Shown here: positions 1 to 10,044 of the stretch, piece by piece
How the letters are laid out: each line of letters begins with the position of its first letter
How positions within the stretch are numbered: the first letter of the stretch is position 1
Origin: Streptomyces sp. T39
GTDB lineage: Bacteria; Actinomycetota; Actinomycetes; Streptomycetales; Streptomycetaceae
DNA: 41,709 nt
Assembly: GCF_008042045.1 (NCBI RefSeq)
Contig: NZ_RDBP01000012.1
Location: 1,796,834-1,838,542 of the forward strand
Reading direction: 5' to 3'
Notes under the pieces: generated by a model
Seen by the model: only the letters and a program-made list of their open reading frames with translations
What the model was told of the DNA's origin: nothing
Databases searched by the model: none
Program-made: the position numbers and the translations under genes

Positions 1-138
1 GCCTGCTCGACTGGCTGGAGTGGGGCGGTGTGGCCCTGGACCTGACGGCCGCAGGCACCGGGGCGGTCATCCGCCCGCCGGCGCCTGCGGCCGTCAGGTC
101 CAGGGCCACACCGCCCCACTCCAGCCAGTCGAGCAGGC
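1..138. repeat. Perfect 56-bp fold-back palindrome at the window end
   Basis: Bases 1-56 and 83-138 are exact reverse complements separated by a 26-base centre (57-82). Inside the centre is a small natural hairpin, gggcgg-tcat-ccgccc (61-76). The palindrome lies inside a coding sequence and the arm destroys the expected protein continuation. Its position exactly at the sequence end suggests a fold-back (self-primed) library or assembly chimera rather than a genomic repeat. Confidence 0.9.
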
Positions 139-418
139 CGGGCAGTTCCTCGGCGCTCCCCGCCGCGACCAGCAGCCGCATCCTGCCGCCCTGGAGCGCG
201 ACGGGACCGGCGGCCGCCCGGCGCAGCAGCGCCGAGCCGGCCGCCGCCGGCATCTCCAGCACGTCGAAGTGGATCCCCGTCGCCAGCGCCACGGGTGAGC
301 CGTCGGCGACCGTCCAGCCGAGCGACGTCCGGTACCAGTGCCCGATGCCGTCGTCGGCGGGCGGACGGGGATGCGGAACCGTGAAGACCATGCCCGGGGA
401 ACGTCCCGCCGCCCTCAT
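1..418 (-). CDS. Conserved Streptomyces hypothetical protein, N-terminal part, disrupted at the window edge
   Basis: Reading the minus strand from ATG 418 gives an open frame to the window edge: a short basic start, then GHWYRTSLGW, a hydrophobic stretch, RMRLLVAAG and GLLDWLEWGG. I recognise this as the type of conserved protein of unknown function found next to clpC and lsr2 in Streptomyces; I cannot assign a reaction. An alternative start is ATG 391. No clear Shine-Dalgarno precedes either. The frame stays open but becomes foreign below base 83, because bases 1-56 are the reverse complement of bases 83-138. Translation across that arm gives a Ser/Arg/Pro-rich tail unlike the rest. The true gene therefore continues beyond what is represented here, and bases 1-56 should not be trusted as coding sequence. 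Confidence 0.6.
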   Translation of the reverse strand, partial: MRAAGRSPGMVFTVPHPRPPADDGIGHWYRTSLGWTVADGSPVALATGIHFDVLEMPAAAGSALLRRAAAGPVALQGGRMRLLVAAGSAEELPGLLDWLEWGGVALDLTAAGAGGRMTAPVPAAVRSRATPPHSSQSSR

Positions 419-822
419 CGGTTACGAAAAGTGCGCGGATCGTCGCACACGGTGTCGAACAGGGGGCGCCACGGGCGCGCGCGACGGCGCAAGGTTGTTC
501 GCCCGTAGCTGAGGGGAGGGGTGTGCGCCGCATGGACTGTCAGTGATTACGGGTAAGACATTCCTAGTGGGGAGGGGCGACACGCTCGCAGGACCGTCTC
601 ACGTTCGCCATCGGCGTACTGGTGACGGGGGTAACTGCCTGGCCTGCGGGAACATCGTCTCGCACCATCGGGTTGGAGCAGTTGTCGGCGTTCAGGGGTC
701 AGGAGGCCACAGACGGGTGTCGGCAGTTGGAATGAGCGGTCCCCGCTTGCGGGACTAAGCTGCGGAAGGACAGGGAGGGGACCGACCCCTTACTGCCTGA
801 CCGCTCTGAGGAGCGATTAACG
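419..822. other. Upstream region of clpC, no convincing gene
   Basis: About 400 bases separate two divergent genes. I see no convincing protein in any frame; the open stretch at 543-758 (plus) has no ribosome site or recognisable motif. The region holds a short inverted repeat near 740-755 (gtcccc / gggac) and, just before clpC, the hairpin cgctc-tgag-gagcg (802-815), which buries the clpC Shine-Dalgarno. The long untranslated stretch suggests one or more clpC promoters, but no -35/-10 pair is clear enough to place. Confidence 0.4.
808..813 (+). promoter_or_regulatory. clpC ribosome binding site inside a small hairpin
   Basis: GAGGAG lies 9 bases before ATG 823 and fixes the clpC start. It is the 3' part of the inverted repeat cgctc (802-806) / gagcg (811-815), so part of the site can be base-paired. 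Confidence 0.6.
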
Positions 823-3348
<2,526 letters not shown>

Positions 3349-3372
3349 CGACGGCCCGTCGGGCCGCCTGAC

Positions 3373-3420
3373 GAAAGGGCCGGGCCCCGGATCCGAGAGG
3401 ATCCGGGGCCCGGCCCTTTC
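3373..3420 (+). terminator. Terminator after clpC
   Basis: Perfect 22-bp inverted repeat (3373-3394 / 3399-3420) with a 4-base gaga loop, beginning 25 bases after the clpC stop. Confidence 0.9.
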
Positions 3421-3423
3421 GTG

Positions 3424-3477
3424 TGCCCTGCCCTGCCCTGCCCTGCCGTGCCGCCGGCCGCGGCCGGCGGCACGGCA
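3424..3477 (-). terminator. Five-copy TGCCC-type pentamer run and 34-base palindrome after the carboxypeptidase gene
   Basis: Bases 3444-3477 form an uninterrupted 17+17 palindrome immediately downstream of the minus-strand gene ending at 3485, so it is its likely terminator. It is flanked on the clpC side by a short tandem run of tgccc (3424-3447). With the clpC hairpin it insulates the two convergent genes. Confidence 0.75.
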
Positions 3478-3484
3478 GACGCCG

Positions 3485-5089
3485 TCAGCAGCGGCTGGGC
3501 CGGTGCCAGGAGCATTCGAGCGAGGCGTCGGGCTCCGTCGTGCGGCCCCGGGAGGGGGCGGCCTGCCGAATCGTCCCGCCGGCCGTGTCCGAGGACGCCA
3601 GGGTGACGACCACGGCGTCCTCGACGCTCTTCACCGAGGAGGCCAGGTAGTCGTTGAGGACCACGCTGTAGACCAGCTCCCGGCCCGCCGCGTCGGTGAC
3701 GTAGCCCGACAGCGCGGAGGCCCCGGTGAGCGAGCCGGTCTTGGCCCGGGCGTTGAGCGCCGCGGGCGTCGAGCACATCCGTGAGCGCAGCGTGCCGCCG
3801 ACGGCCCGGTCGGGGGCGCATGCGACCGGCAGGGAGTCGTGCCAGTCGGCGTACCAGGGTTCGTCGCGCACCGAGAGCAGCAGGGTGGTCAGGGCCTCGG
3901 CGGGGAAGAGGTTCATCCGGGAGAGCCCCGAGCCGTCCGCCTGGCGCAGACCCTGGGTGGCGACGCCCCGCGCGTCCAGGTGCGCGCGGATCGCGGCCAG
4001 GCCCGCCTGCCAGGTCCCCGCCCCCGAGACGGTGCGGCCGATGGTCTTGGTGAGGGCCTCGGCGTGCATGTTGTTCGAAAGCTTCATGAAGGGGTGCATC
4101 AGCTCGGTGAGCGGCATGGACCGGTGGGTGGCGACCACCCGGGCGCCGGGCGGCGCGGCCCGCACGGGAAGGGGACCCTCCGGTACCCGGACGCCGTGGG
4201 CCCGGAGCGCGTCGGCGAACACCGAGGCGGCGTAGGCGGTCGGGTCCTGGACGGCGATCCACTCCTTGACGGTGGCGGACCCGGCGGGGATGCCGCCGCC
4301 GACCGTGATCGTCCCGGTGCCGTGACGGCGTTCGACGACGAGGCCGGCGGGGTCGTCCTTCGCCACGGTGGTCGCGCCGACCTCCAGGCGCACATGGCTG
4401 TTCGGAGGGGTCATCCGCACGGACGGGCGGTCCCCGGGGCCGGCGCCGGGGGTCACCTCGACCACGACCGTGCCCGCGTCGTAGTCGGTGTCGGGGGCCA
4501 GGGTGAGCGCGGAGACGGGCGCCGAGTAGTACGCGGACTCGTCGTCGGCGGCCCATGAGCGGCCCAGGCGTACGGCGTCGAAGGCCGTGTCGTCGGCGGT
4601 CAGGCGGCCGGTGATCCGCCTGATGCCGGTGGCCGCCACCTCGGCGGCGAGCCGGTCGTAGTCGGCTGCGAGGGTGGTGGGGTCCCCGGAGCCGCGCAGA
4701 TGGAGATCGCCGGCCAGGGTGGCTCCGTGGCGGCGTCCGCTGGTCAGGACGTCGGTCGTCCAGCGGTGGTCGGGGCCGAGCAGGGCCATGGCGGCGACGG
4801 AGGTGGCGAGCTTGGCGTTGGAGGCGGGCATGAGCCGGTCGCCGGCGTCGCGCCGGTAGAGGCGCTCCCCGGTCGCGGCGTCGGCGACGACGACGCTCAC
4901 GGCTCCGCCGTCGAGGCGGGTGTCCGTGAGGATCGTGTCGATCGCGCCCTTCAGGCCGGTGTCGGAGGGGCCTGCGCCGGCGGGGGAGCTCCAGGTGAGG
5001 GTGCAGGCGAGGGCCGTGGCGAGGGCCGGGATCCAGGCGCGTCGGCGCGGTGCGGTGCGGCGGGACTCGGGATTCACGGGTCTGCTCAT
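3485..5089 (-). CDS. dacB: D-alanyl-D-alanine carboxypeptidase/endopeptidase, PBP4 (DacB, peptidase S13) family
   Basis: Secreted low-molecular-weight penicillin-binding protein that removes the terminal D-Ala of peptidoglycan stem peptides or cleaves cross-links. All three S13 active-site signatures are present: SxxK as SNAK (in MPASNAKLA), SxN as SNN (in MKLSNNMHAEA) and KTG (in ARAKTGSLTG). An Arg-rich N-terminus is followed by a hydrophobic segment and an Ala-Gly-Ala export-type site, consistent with a signal peptide. Length (534 aa) fits this family, including the insert domain between SxxK and SxN. The last ~30 residues are Ser/Arg-rich and end in Cys, without clear family support. It is divergent from the M23 endopeptidase gene across a repeat-containing regulatory region, which suggests coordinated wall-remodelling control. 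Confidence 0.93.
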   Translation of the reverse strand: MSRPVNPESRRTAPRRRAWIPALATALACTLTWSSPAGAGPSDTGLKGAIDTILTDTRLDGGAVSVVVADAATGERLYRRDAGDRLMPASNAKLATSVAAMALLGPDHRWTTDVLTSGRRHGATLAGDLHLRGSGDPTTLAADYDRLAAEVAATGIRRITGRLTADDTAFDAVRLGRSWAADDESAYYSAPVSALTLAPDTDYDAGTVVVEVTPGAGPGDRPSVRMTPPNSHVRLEVGATTVAKDDPAGLVVERRHGTGTITVGGGIPAGSATVKEWIAVQDPTAYAASVFADALRAHGVRVPEGPLPVRAAPPGARVVATHRSMPLTELMHPFMKLSNNMHAEALTKTIGRTVSGAGTWQAGLAAIRAHLDARGVATQGLRQADGSGLSRMNLFPAEALTTLLLSVRDEPWYADWHDSLPVACAPDRAVGGTLRSRMCSTPAALNARAKTGSLTGASALSGYVTDAAGRELVYSVVLNDYLASSVKSVEDAVVVTLASSDTAGGTIRQAAPSRGRTTEPDASLECSWHRPSRC

Positions 5090-5357
5090 GGCACCGGAGC
5101 ATCCCGTAAGCGGAGGTCCGCCGGAAGAACGCCTCGCACGGGGCGTTCCATGTGGCCCCGGTCACCCCCAAATGCCGCATCGCGGGCGGTTCTTGTGTGG
5201 TTCGCGGGGGGTTCCGGGCGTGGCCCCGGTCACCTTCGCGGGCCCTTGGCGGCCCCTCCCCCGTGACAAGGCGCACAGGGCAAATCGGACCTACTAGACG
5301 GAATAGTGCCGTTCCGCGGGGGTGACCGGGGCCACATGGTTGCGGGGCGGGACCTTC
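5090..5357. promoter_or_regulatory. Shared upstream region of two cell-wall enzyme genes with a three-copy near-palindromic motif
   Basis: The motif GTGGCCCCGGTCACC occurs three times: within 5148-5169, at 5220-5234, and inverted within 5318-5339. The outer two copies extend to a perfect 22-base inverted match. The core reads GTGRCCSSGGYCAC, itself nearly palindromic, as expected for a dimeric DNA-binding protein. The copies lie between the divergent carboxypeptidase and M23 endopeptidase starts. I do not recognise the regulator. Repeats are observed; operator function is inferred. Confidence 0.5.
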
Positions 5358-5500
5358 GACCCTGGGGCGTCCCGGGGGGTCGCCGTTGGCGCGGAATCCC
5401 CGGTGGCCGGGCCCGGACGTGGGCGTAAACCCGATCGCATCAGGACATGTCGGCCTTGTTCCGGAAGGGATTCCGGAGACCCGCGCAGGCGTCAAGGGTC
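5358..5500 (+). promoter_or_regulatory. Candidate cyclic-di-AMP (ydaO/yuaA-type) riboswitch upstream of the M23 endopeptidase
   Basis: Within the M23 leader, elements appear in the order known for the ydaO class: a G-run (5374-5379) with gtcgcc, then GCGGAATCC (5391-5399), then a short stem with an internal purine-rich loop, gggcgtaaacccga (5421-5434), then CATCAG (5439-5443), and finally a CGCGCAGGCG box (5482-5491). The ends can pair (gaccct 5358-5363 with agggtc 5495-5500). The ccggaa..ttccgg hairpin before the last box is an insertion relative to the textbook form, and the CAGCU-ACC core is not cleanly present. Known context: this riboswitch class precedes wall-hydrolase genes in actinobacteria. 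Treat as a candidate. Confidence 0.35.
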
Positions 5501-5587
5501 TGATTCCCAGGGCTCCGGCTACGACCCGATGTCGTAGATGGGGTATTTGAGGCGACTTGGGTGGGCGGGTTACCAATGTGGAGCCAG

Positions 5588-5605
5588 CCCGGCGAGCACG
5601 CCGGG
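5588..5605 (+). promoter_or_regulatory. Hairpin just before the M23 ribosome site
   Basis: A 7-bp stem (cccggcg / cgccggg, loop agca) ends 13 bases before the GGAGG site of the M23 gene. It could be the expression platform of the leader or simply a local stem. Confidence 0.35.
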
Positions 5606-5632
5606 TCCATTCATGCCCGGAGGTTCTCCCGT

Positions 5633-6313
5633 ATGTCGAAGCGCGCCATGATCCACCGTTTCCGTCCGTCCGTCCTGCGCACCCGTGGGGCTGTCGTGGC
5701 CGCCGGAATGGGCGCCGTGATGGTCGTCGGAGCCGGTGCGGGTGTCGCCTCCGCGGATGCGGGCAAGGCGGCCAAGCCGGCCGCCGTGGACGCGGCCTCC
5801 GCCGTCGCCGCTCAGGCGGACGCCCAGGCGGCCGCCGCGAAGAAGTCGATCGCCGCCAAGGCGTCCGCGAAGAAGAAGGCCGCGAAGAAGGCCTCCTCGT
5901 GGGTCAAGCCGGTCAACAAGTACACGCTGACCGCGAGCTTCGCCCAGGGCGGCTCCATGTGGTCCCACAAGCACTCCGGCCAGGACTTCGCCGTGCCGGT
6001 CGGCACCCCGGTGAAGGCCGCGCACGCCGGCACCGTCGTCAAGGCCGGCCCGAACGGCGGCGGCGACGGCCCCGCGTACGGCAACGCCGTCGTGATCAAG
6101 CACGCCAACGGCAAGTACTCGCAGTACGCGCACCTGTCGAAGATCAACGTCTCCATCGGCTCGAAGGTCAAGACCGGCCAGCTCATAGCCAAGTCCGGCA
6201 ACACCGGCAACTCGTCCGGCCCGCACCTGCACTTCGAGATCCGTACGACCCCGAACTACGGCTCCGCGCTCAACCCGGCCAACTTCCTGCGCGCCGTCGG
6301 CGTCACCATCTGA
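5633..6313 (+). CDS. Secreted M23 (LytM-type) peptidoglycan endopeptidase
   Basis: Zinc metallo-endopeptidase expected to cleave peptide cross-bridges of peptidoglycan outside the membrane. The start ATG 5633 is chosen because GGAGG lies at 5619-5623. The protein (226 aa) begins with a basic region and a hydrophobic signal segment ending near GVASADA, then an Ala/Lys-rich linker (~residues 40-85, many KKA repeats), then the M23 domain. Zinc and catalytic motifs are intact: HSGQDF (HxxxD), a YAHLSKI strand with the conserved His, and GPHLHFE (HxH). There is no LysM or other wall-binding domain, so the basic linker may serve for wall association. It is alone in its transcription unit, with a ~270-base leader that may carry a riboswitch. 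Confidence 0.93.
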   Translation: MSKRAMIHRFRPSVLRTRGAVVAAGMGAVMVVGAGAGVASADAGKAAKPAAVDAASAVAAQADAQAAAAKKSIAAKASAKKKAAKKASSWVKPVNKYTLTASFAQGGSMWSHKHSGQDFAVPVGTPVKAAHAGTVVKAGPNGGGDGPAYGNAVVIKHANGKYSQYAHLSKINVSIGSKVKTGQLIAKSGNTGNSSGPHLHFEIRTTPNYGSALNPANFLRAVGVTI

Positions 6314-6321
6314 CGAGCGGC

Positions 6322-6363
6322 ACCCACCGGCCACCGCGAGGCCCCCGCCGGGGGGCCCGGTGG
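6322..6363. terminator. Hairpin between convergent M23 and TetR genes
   Basis: A GC-rich nested inverted repeat (ccaccgg ... cccggtgg, with inner gcccccg / ggggggc) fills the short gap between the two convergent genes and probably terminates both. Confidence 0.55.
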
Positions 6364-6942
6364 TCAGTCCCGGGCGTGATGCGCCTGGGTGATCAGACCG
6401 AGGGCGACCTCGAGGACGGCTTCACGCTTCTCCTCGGGAGCGCCCTCGACGTCTTTCAGGGCGTACATCGAGGCGTGCAGCGTGAAGAGCGCCGAGATGC
6501 AGCGGACCTGGTCCACCATCTCGGCGTCGGATTCCTGGAACAGCGCGAGCATCGCGAGCATGCGGTCCTTGAAGCTCTCGCCGATGCTCAGCTCGCGCAT
6601 CGTCGCCTGGTTCTCCTGCATGAAGCGGAACAGGGGCGCCGCCGCGTTCAGGGCGTCGTAGTAGCGCCGCAGCACCTCCTTCTTCGTCTCCAGGGTGCGC
6701 GGCTGCTCCCGGCCCCAGACCAGCAGCTCGTCCATCGGGCGGGTGAGGTCCCGGAAGAGGCTGATCAGGATGTCTTCCTTGGTCCTGAAGTGGTAGTACA
6801 GGGCGGCCTTGGTGACGTCGAGGGCCTCGGCGATCTCGCGCAGCGACGTCTTCTCGTACCCCTGTTCGCCGAACAGCTCCAGGGCCACGTCCTGGATGCG
6901 CTGCCGGGTGTCGCCCCGGCGCGGCTGCCGTGTGGTGCCCAT
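6364..6942 (-). CDS. TetR-family transcriptional repressor of the adjacent efflux pump
   Basis: 192-residue one-domain regulator. The N-terminal helix-turn-helix is typical of TetR: DVALELFGEQGYEKTSLREIAEAL followed by VTKAALYYHFRTKEDIL (residues ~20-65). The C-terminal helices form the ligand/dimer domain and are not diagnostic of a ligand. It is transcribed away from a 14-TM drug exporter, and the 113-base gap holds a 24-bp inverted repeat that overlaps the exporter promoter. The classic arrangement is a repressor that controls itself and the pump and is released by a pump substrate. Inducer unknown. Start ATG 6942 has a weak GGAG upstream. Confidence 0.92.
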   Translation of the reverse strand: MGTTRQPRRGDTRQRIQDVALELFGEQGYEKTSLREIAEALDVTKAALYYHFRTKEDILISLFRDLTRPMDELLVWGREQPRTLETKKEVLRRYYDALNAAAPLFRFMQENQATMRELSIGESFKDRMLAMLALFQESDAEMVDQVRCISALFTLHASMYALKDVEGAPEEKREAVLEVALGLITQAHHARD

Positions 6943-6964
6943 GGTGCTGTCTCCGCTCCGCGTG

Positions 6965-7037
6965 TACTTACTTGACGCCCGGCTAGTTGGGGGTCTACGT
7001 TCCCCAGTGTAGTAACTAGCCGGGCGTCAAGTAAGTA
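6965..7037. promoter_or_regulatory. TetR-type operator: 24-bp perfect inverted repeat between tetR and the efflux gene
   Basis: Bases 6965-6988 and 7014-7037 are exact reverse complements around a 25-base spacer. Each arm carries an imperfectly palindromic 16-mer (cttgacgcccggctag), so two operator copies in mirror orientation are likely. A plausible plus-strand promoter overlaps the first arm (TTGACG 6972-6977, 18-base spacer, TACGTT 6996-7001), placing the second arm at about +6, well suited for repression. Confidence 0.8.
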
Positions 7038-7055
7038 GGAGGGGGAGCGGGGACC

Positions 7056-8654
7056 ATGGCCGAGACGGCACAGGACCGGGCGGCGGGGGCCGCCGAAAGC
7101 GGCGGAGGGGACGGCGGAAGGCCGCAGCGCAGCGTGCGGACGGTGATGTTCGCGCTGATGATCGCCATGCTCCTCGCCATGCTCGACAACATGATCGTGG
7201 GCACCGCGATGCCCACCATCGTCGGCGAGCTCGGCGGACTGGAACATCTGTCCTGGGTGGTCACCTCGTACACCCTGGCGACGGCCGCCTCCACCCCGAT
7301 CTGGGGCAAGCTCGGCGACCTCTACGGGCGCAAGGGCGTCTTCCTCCTGTCGATCGTCATCTTCCTGATCGGCTCGGTGACCAGCGGCATGGCCCAGGAC
7401 ATGGGCCAGCTCATCGGCTTCCGGGCGGTCCAGGGCCTCGGCGCCGGCGGCCTGATGGTCGGCGTCATGGCGATCATCGGCGACCTGGTGCCACCCCGTG
7501 AGCGCGGGCGGTACCAGGGCATGATGGCCGGCATCATGGCCGTCGCCATGATCGGCGGCCCGCTGGTCGGCGGCACCATCACCGACCACCTCGGCTGGCG
7601 CTGGAGCTTCTACATCAACCTGCCGCTCGGCGCCGTCGCGCTGGCCATGGTCAGCACCGTGCTCCATCTGCCGAGGAAGCCCCGCAGCACCGCCCGGATC
7701 GACTACCTGGGCGCCGCGCTGCTCACCGTCGGCATCACCGCCGTCGTCCTCGTCACCACCTGGGGCGGCACCGAGTACGCCTGGACCTCGGCCGTGATCA
7801 TGGAGCTGGCGGCCATCGGCATCGCCTCGCTCGTCGGCTTCCTCTTCGTCGAGGCGCGGGCCGCCGAGCCGATCATGCCGCTGCACATCTTCCGCAGCCG
7901 CAACTTCTCGCTGATGGCCGTGATCGGCTTCTTCACCGGCTTCGTGATGTTCGGCGCCGTGCTCTTCCTGCCGCTGTTCCAGCAGTCGGTGCAGGGCGCG
8001 TCCGCCACCAACTCCGGGCTGCTCCTGCTGCCGATGCTGGGGGCCATGCTCGTGGTCTCGATGATCGCCGGCCGGATCACCACCAGCACCGGCAGGTACC
8101 GGCTCTTCCCCATCGCGGGCAGCGCCCTGATGATCGCCGGCCTGTTCCTGCTGGCCACCATGGACACCGGCACCTCGCGGGTCACCTCGGGCGTGTACAT
8201 GGCCGTCCTCGGCGCCGGCATGGGCTTCCTGATGCAGATCACCATGCTGGTGGCGCAGAACAGCGTCGAGATGAAGGACATGGGCGTCGCCTCGTCGGCC
8301 GCCACCCTCTTCCGTACGCTCGGCAGTTCCTTCGGCGTCGCCGTCATGGGCGCGCTCTTCACCTCGCGGGTGCAGGACGAGATGACCGCCCGCGGCGGGG
8401 CGGAGGCGACCGCCGGGTCCGCCCAGCTGGACGCGGCGAGCCTCGCCAAGCTGCCCGACGCCCTGCGGGAGGCGTACGAGTTCGCCGTCTCCTCGGGCAC
8501 CCACGCCGCCTTCCTGGTCGGCGGATCGGTGGCGGTCGTCGCGCTCGTGGCCTCCTTCTTCGTGACGGAGGTGCCGCTGCGCGGCGCCGGTCCCGCGGCC
8601 CCGGAGGCCCCCGCCGCCGGCCCGGCCCCCGGCAAGGTCACCGAGCCGGTCTGA
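7056..8654 (+). CDS. MFS drug exporter, DHA2 (EmrB/QacA) 14-TM family
   Basis: 532-residue proton-coupled multidrug efflux protein of the cytoplasmic membrane. Family marks: the early acidic TM1 motif LDNMIVGTAMPTI, motif A GKLGDLYGRKG between TM2 and TM3, the antiporter motif C region (GAGGLMVGVMAIIGD), and the loop PPRERGRYQG. Hydrophobic segments suit 14 helices with a hydrophilic Ala/Pro-rich cytoplasmic tail. GGAGGGGG precedes ATG 7056. It is the only gene downstream of the TetR operator and should be induced when its repressor binds ligand. Substrate cannot be read from the sequence; homologues confer resistance to dyes, quaternary compounds or self-made antibiotics. Confidence 0.94.
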   Translation: MAETAQDRAAGAAESGGGDGGRPQRSVRTVMFALMIAMLLAMLDNMIVGTAMPTIVGELGGLEHLSWVVTSYTLATAASTPIWGKLGDLYGRKGVFLLSIVIFLIGSVTSGMAQDMGQLIGFRAVQGLGAGGLMVGVMAIIGDLVPPRERGRYQGMMAGIMAVAMIGGPLVGGTITDHLGWRWSFYINLPLGAVALAMVSTVLHLPRKPRSTARIDYLGAALLTVGITAVVLVTTWGGTEYAWTSAVIMELAAIGIASLVGFLFVEARAAEPIMPLHIFRSRNFSLMAVIGFFTGFVMFGAVLFLPLFQQSVQGASATNSGLLLLPMLGAMLVVSMIAGRITTSTGRYRLFPIAGSALMIAGLFLLATMDTGTSRVTSGVYMAVLGAGMGFLMQITMLVAQNSVEMKDMGVASSAATLFRTLGSSFGVAVMGALFTSRVQDEMTARGGAEATAGSAQLDAASLAKLPDALREAYEFAVSSGTHAAFLVGGSVAVVALVASFFVTEVPLRGAGPAAPEAPAAGPAPGKVTEPV

Positions 8655-8674
8655 GCCGCCGAAGCGCACCCGCA

Positions 8675-8704
8675 GGCCCGGGTCTCCCGCCGGAGGCCCG
8701 GGCC
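8675..8704. terminator. Hairpin between convergent efflux gene and cseC
   Basis: Inverted repeat ggcccggg (8675-8682) / cccgggcc (8697-8704) in the 58-base gap between convergent genes; likely bidirectional terminator. Confidence 0.55.
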
Positions 8705-8712
8705 GCTCGCGT

Positions 8713-10044
8713 TCAGTCGTCCAGTTGGAGGATCGGGAAGCTGCCGGTCGTGGTGGGCGCGTGCTCGGGAAGCCACAGCACCGCGATCGCCCCGCCGGAC
8801 GCCCCGAGCGGGGTCGCGCCGCCGGGAGCGGCGTTGCGGAAGGTCAGCCGCGCCCCGAGGACGCGCGCCTGGCCCGCGGCGATCGTCAGCCCCAGCCCGT
8901 GGCCCGTGCCGGCCCGGTCGCTCGCCCCCGTACGGAACCGGCTCGGCCCCTCTCGCAGCAGGTCCTCGGGAAAGCCGGGCCCGTGGTCCCGGACCCGCAC
9001 GACCCGCCCCTCGACCGTGACCTCGACGGGCCCCCTGCCGTACTTCACGGCGTTGGTCAGGAGATTGCCGAGGATGCGCTCCAGCCGGCGCGGATCGGTG
9101 CTGACCCATGACTCGTGGACGATCTGGACCACCGCGTCCGGGTGCAGCGACCGCACCCGCCGCCCCACGAACTCCCCGAGCTGGATCTCCTGGAGCTCGG
9201 CCCGCTCCGACGCGCTGTCCAGCCGGGCCACCTCCAGCACGTCCTCGACGAGCGTGCGCATGGCCTGCGCCCGGTCCCGCACCAGCTCGCTGGGGCGGCC
9301 GGGCGGCAGCAGCTCGGCCGCGGTCAGCAGCCCGGTCACCGGGGTGCGCAGCTCGTGCGCGATGTCCGCGGTGACCCGGCGCTCGGCGTCGATCCTCGCC
9401 TGGAGGGCGTCGGTCAGGGCGTCCACCGCACGGGCCAGATCATCGGTCTCGTCCCGCACGACACCGCCGACGGCTTCCCTGACCCGGACCTCGGTGTTGC
9501 CGCGGGCCACGTTGCGGGCGGCCGCCGCCGCCTTGCGCAGCCGGCGCGAGAGCTGGCCGCCGATCAGCACGCCGAGCGCCGATCCGCCGAAGACGACCGC
9601 CACCGAGCCGATGATCAGCGCCCGGTCGAGGTCCTTCATCACGGTGGCGCTGCGCCCGGTGAACTCGGTGTGCAGCGAGAGCACGTCGCCGTCCGCCAGG
9701 GGCACGGCCGCCCAGATCTCGGGCGTGCCGCCGCGGTCCTCGACGTAGCTGCCGCGCCGGTTGTCGCGCACCAGCCGCTGGAGTTCCGCCGGGAGAGCGG
9801 GGTCGTTGAGCTTGCTGTTGAAGCGCGGGTCGCGGTTCTTGGAGGTCTCGTACCAGCGCTGGGCGAGCAGGATCCGGTCCATCTGCACATCGCGCGCGTT
9901 GTCGAGCATGGAGACCCGGGCGGCGTTGTGCACCACCAGGCTGAGCGCCATCGCGATGAGCGCGCCGACGGCGGCGATCGCGACGCTGATCTTCCAGCGG
10001 ACACCGGTCCGCAGCGCGGGACGTCTCACGGCCGCCGCGCTCAT
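8713..10044 (-). CDS. cseC: Sensor histidine kinase CseC of the SigE envelope-stress system
   Basis: Membrane sensor kinase that phosphorylates CseB in response to cell-envelope damage. Order in 443 residues: TM1 (~18-39), extracytoplasmic sensor loop (~40-140), TM2 (~141-164), HAMP (~165-220), HisKA with phospho-acceptor His230 in DIAHELRTPVTG, then HATPase with NLLTNAVKYG (N box), RDHGPGFPED (G1) and GTGHGLGLTIA (G2). The ATG overlaps the cseB stop by four bases (ATGA), so translation is coupled. It is the last gene of the sigE-cseA-cseB-cseC order known from S. coelicolor, where the system responds to cell-wall antibiotics. The extension before the last residues is low complexity (Pro/Gly-rich) but not disruptive. 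Confidence 0.93.
   Translation of the reverse strand: MSAAAVRRPALRTGVRWKISVAIAAVGALIAMALSLVVHNAARVSMLDNARDVQMDRILLAQRWYETSKNRDPRFNSKLNDPALPAELQRLVRDNRRGSYVEDRGGTPEIWAAVPLADGDVLSLHTEFTGRSATVMKDLDRALIIGSVAVVFGGSALGVLIGGQLSRRLRKAAAAARNVARGNTEVRVREAVGGVVRDETDDLARAVDALTDALQARIDAERRVTADIAHELRTPVTGLLTAAELLPPGRPSELVRDRAQAMRTLVEDVLEVARLDSASERAELQEIQLGEFVGRRVRSLHPDAVVQIVHESWVSTDPRRLERILGNLLTNAVKYGRGPVEVTVEGRVVRVRDHGPGFPEDLLREGPSRFRTGASDRAGTGHGLGLTIAAGQARVLGARLTFRNAAPGGATPLGASGGAIAVLWLPEHAPTTTGSFPILQLDD

Noticed and set aside
495..513. Possible ClgR site upstream of clpC (ttgttcgcccgtagctgag)
   Set aside because: It matches the remembered ClgR consensus only with two or more mismatches; not strong enough to list.
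543..758. 71-codon plus-strand frame upstream of clpC
   Set aside because: No Shine-Dalgarno, no recognisable motif, and composition unlike neighbouring genes; it lies in the expected clpC promoter region.
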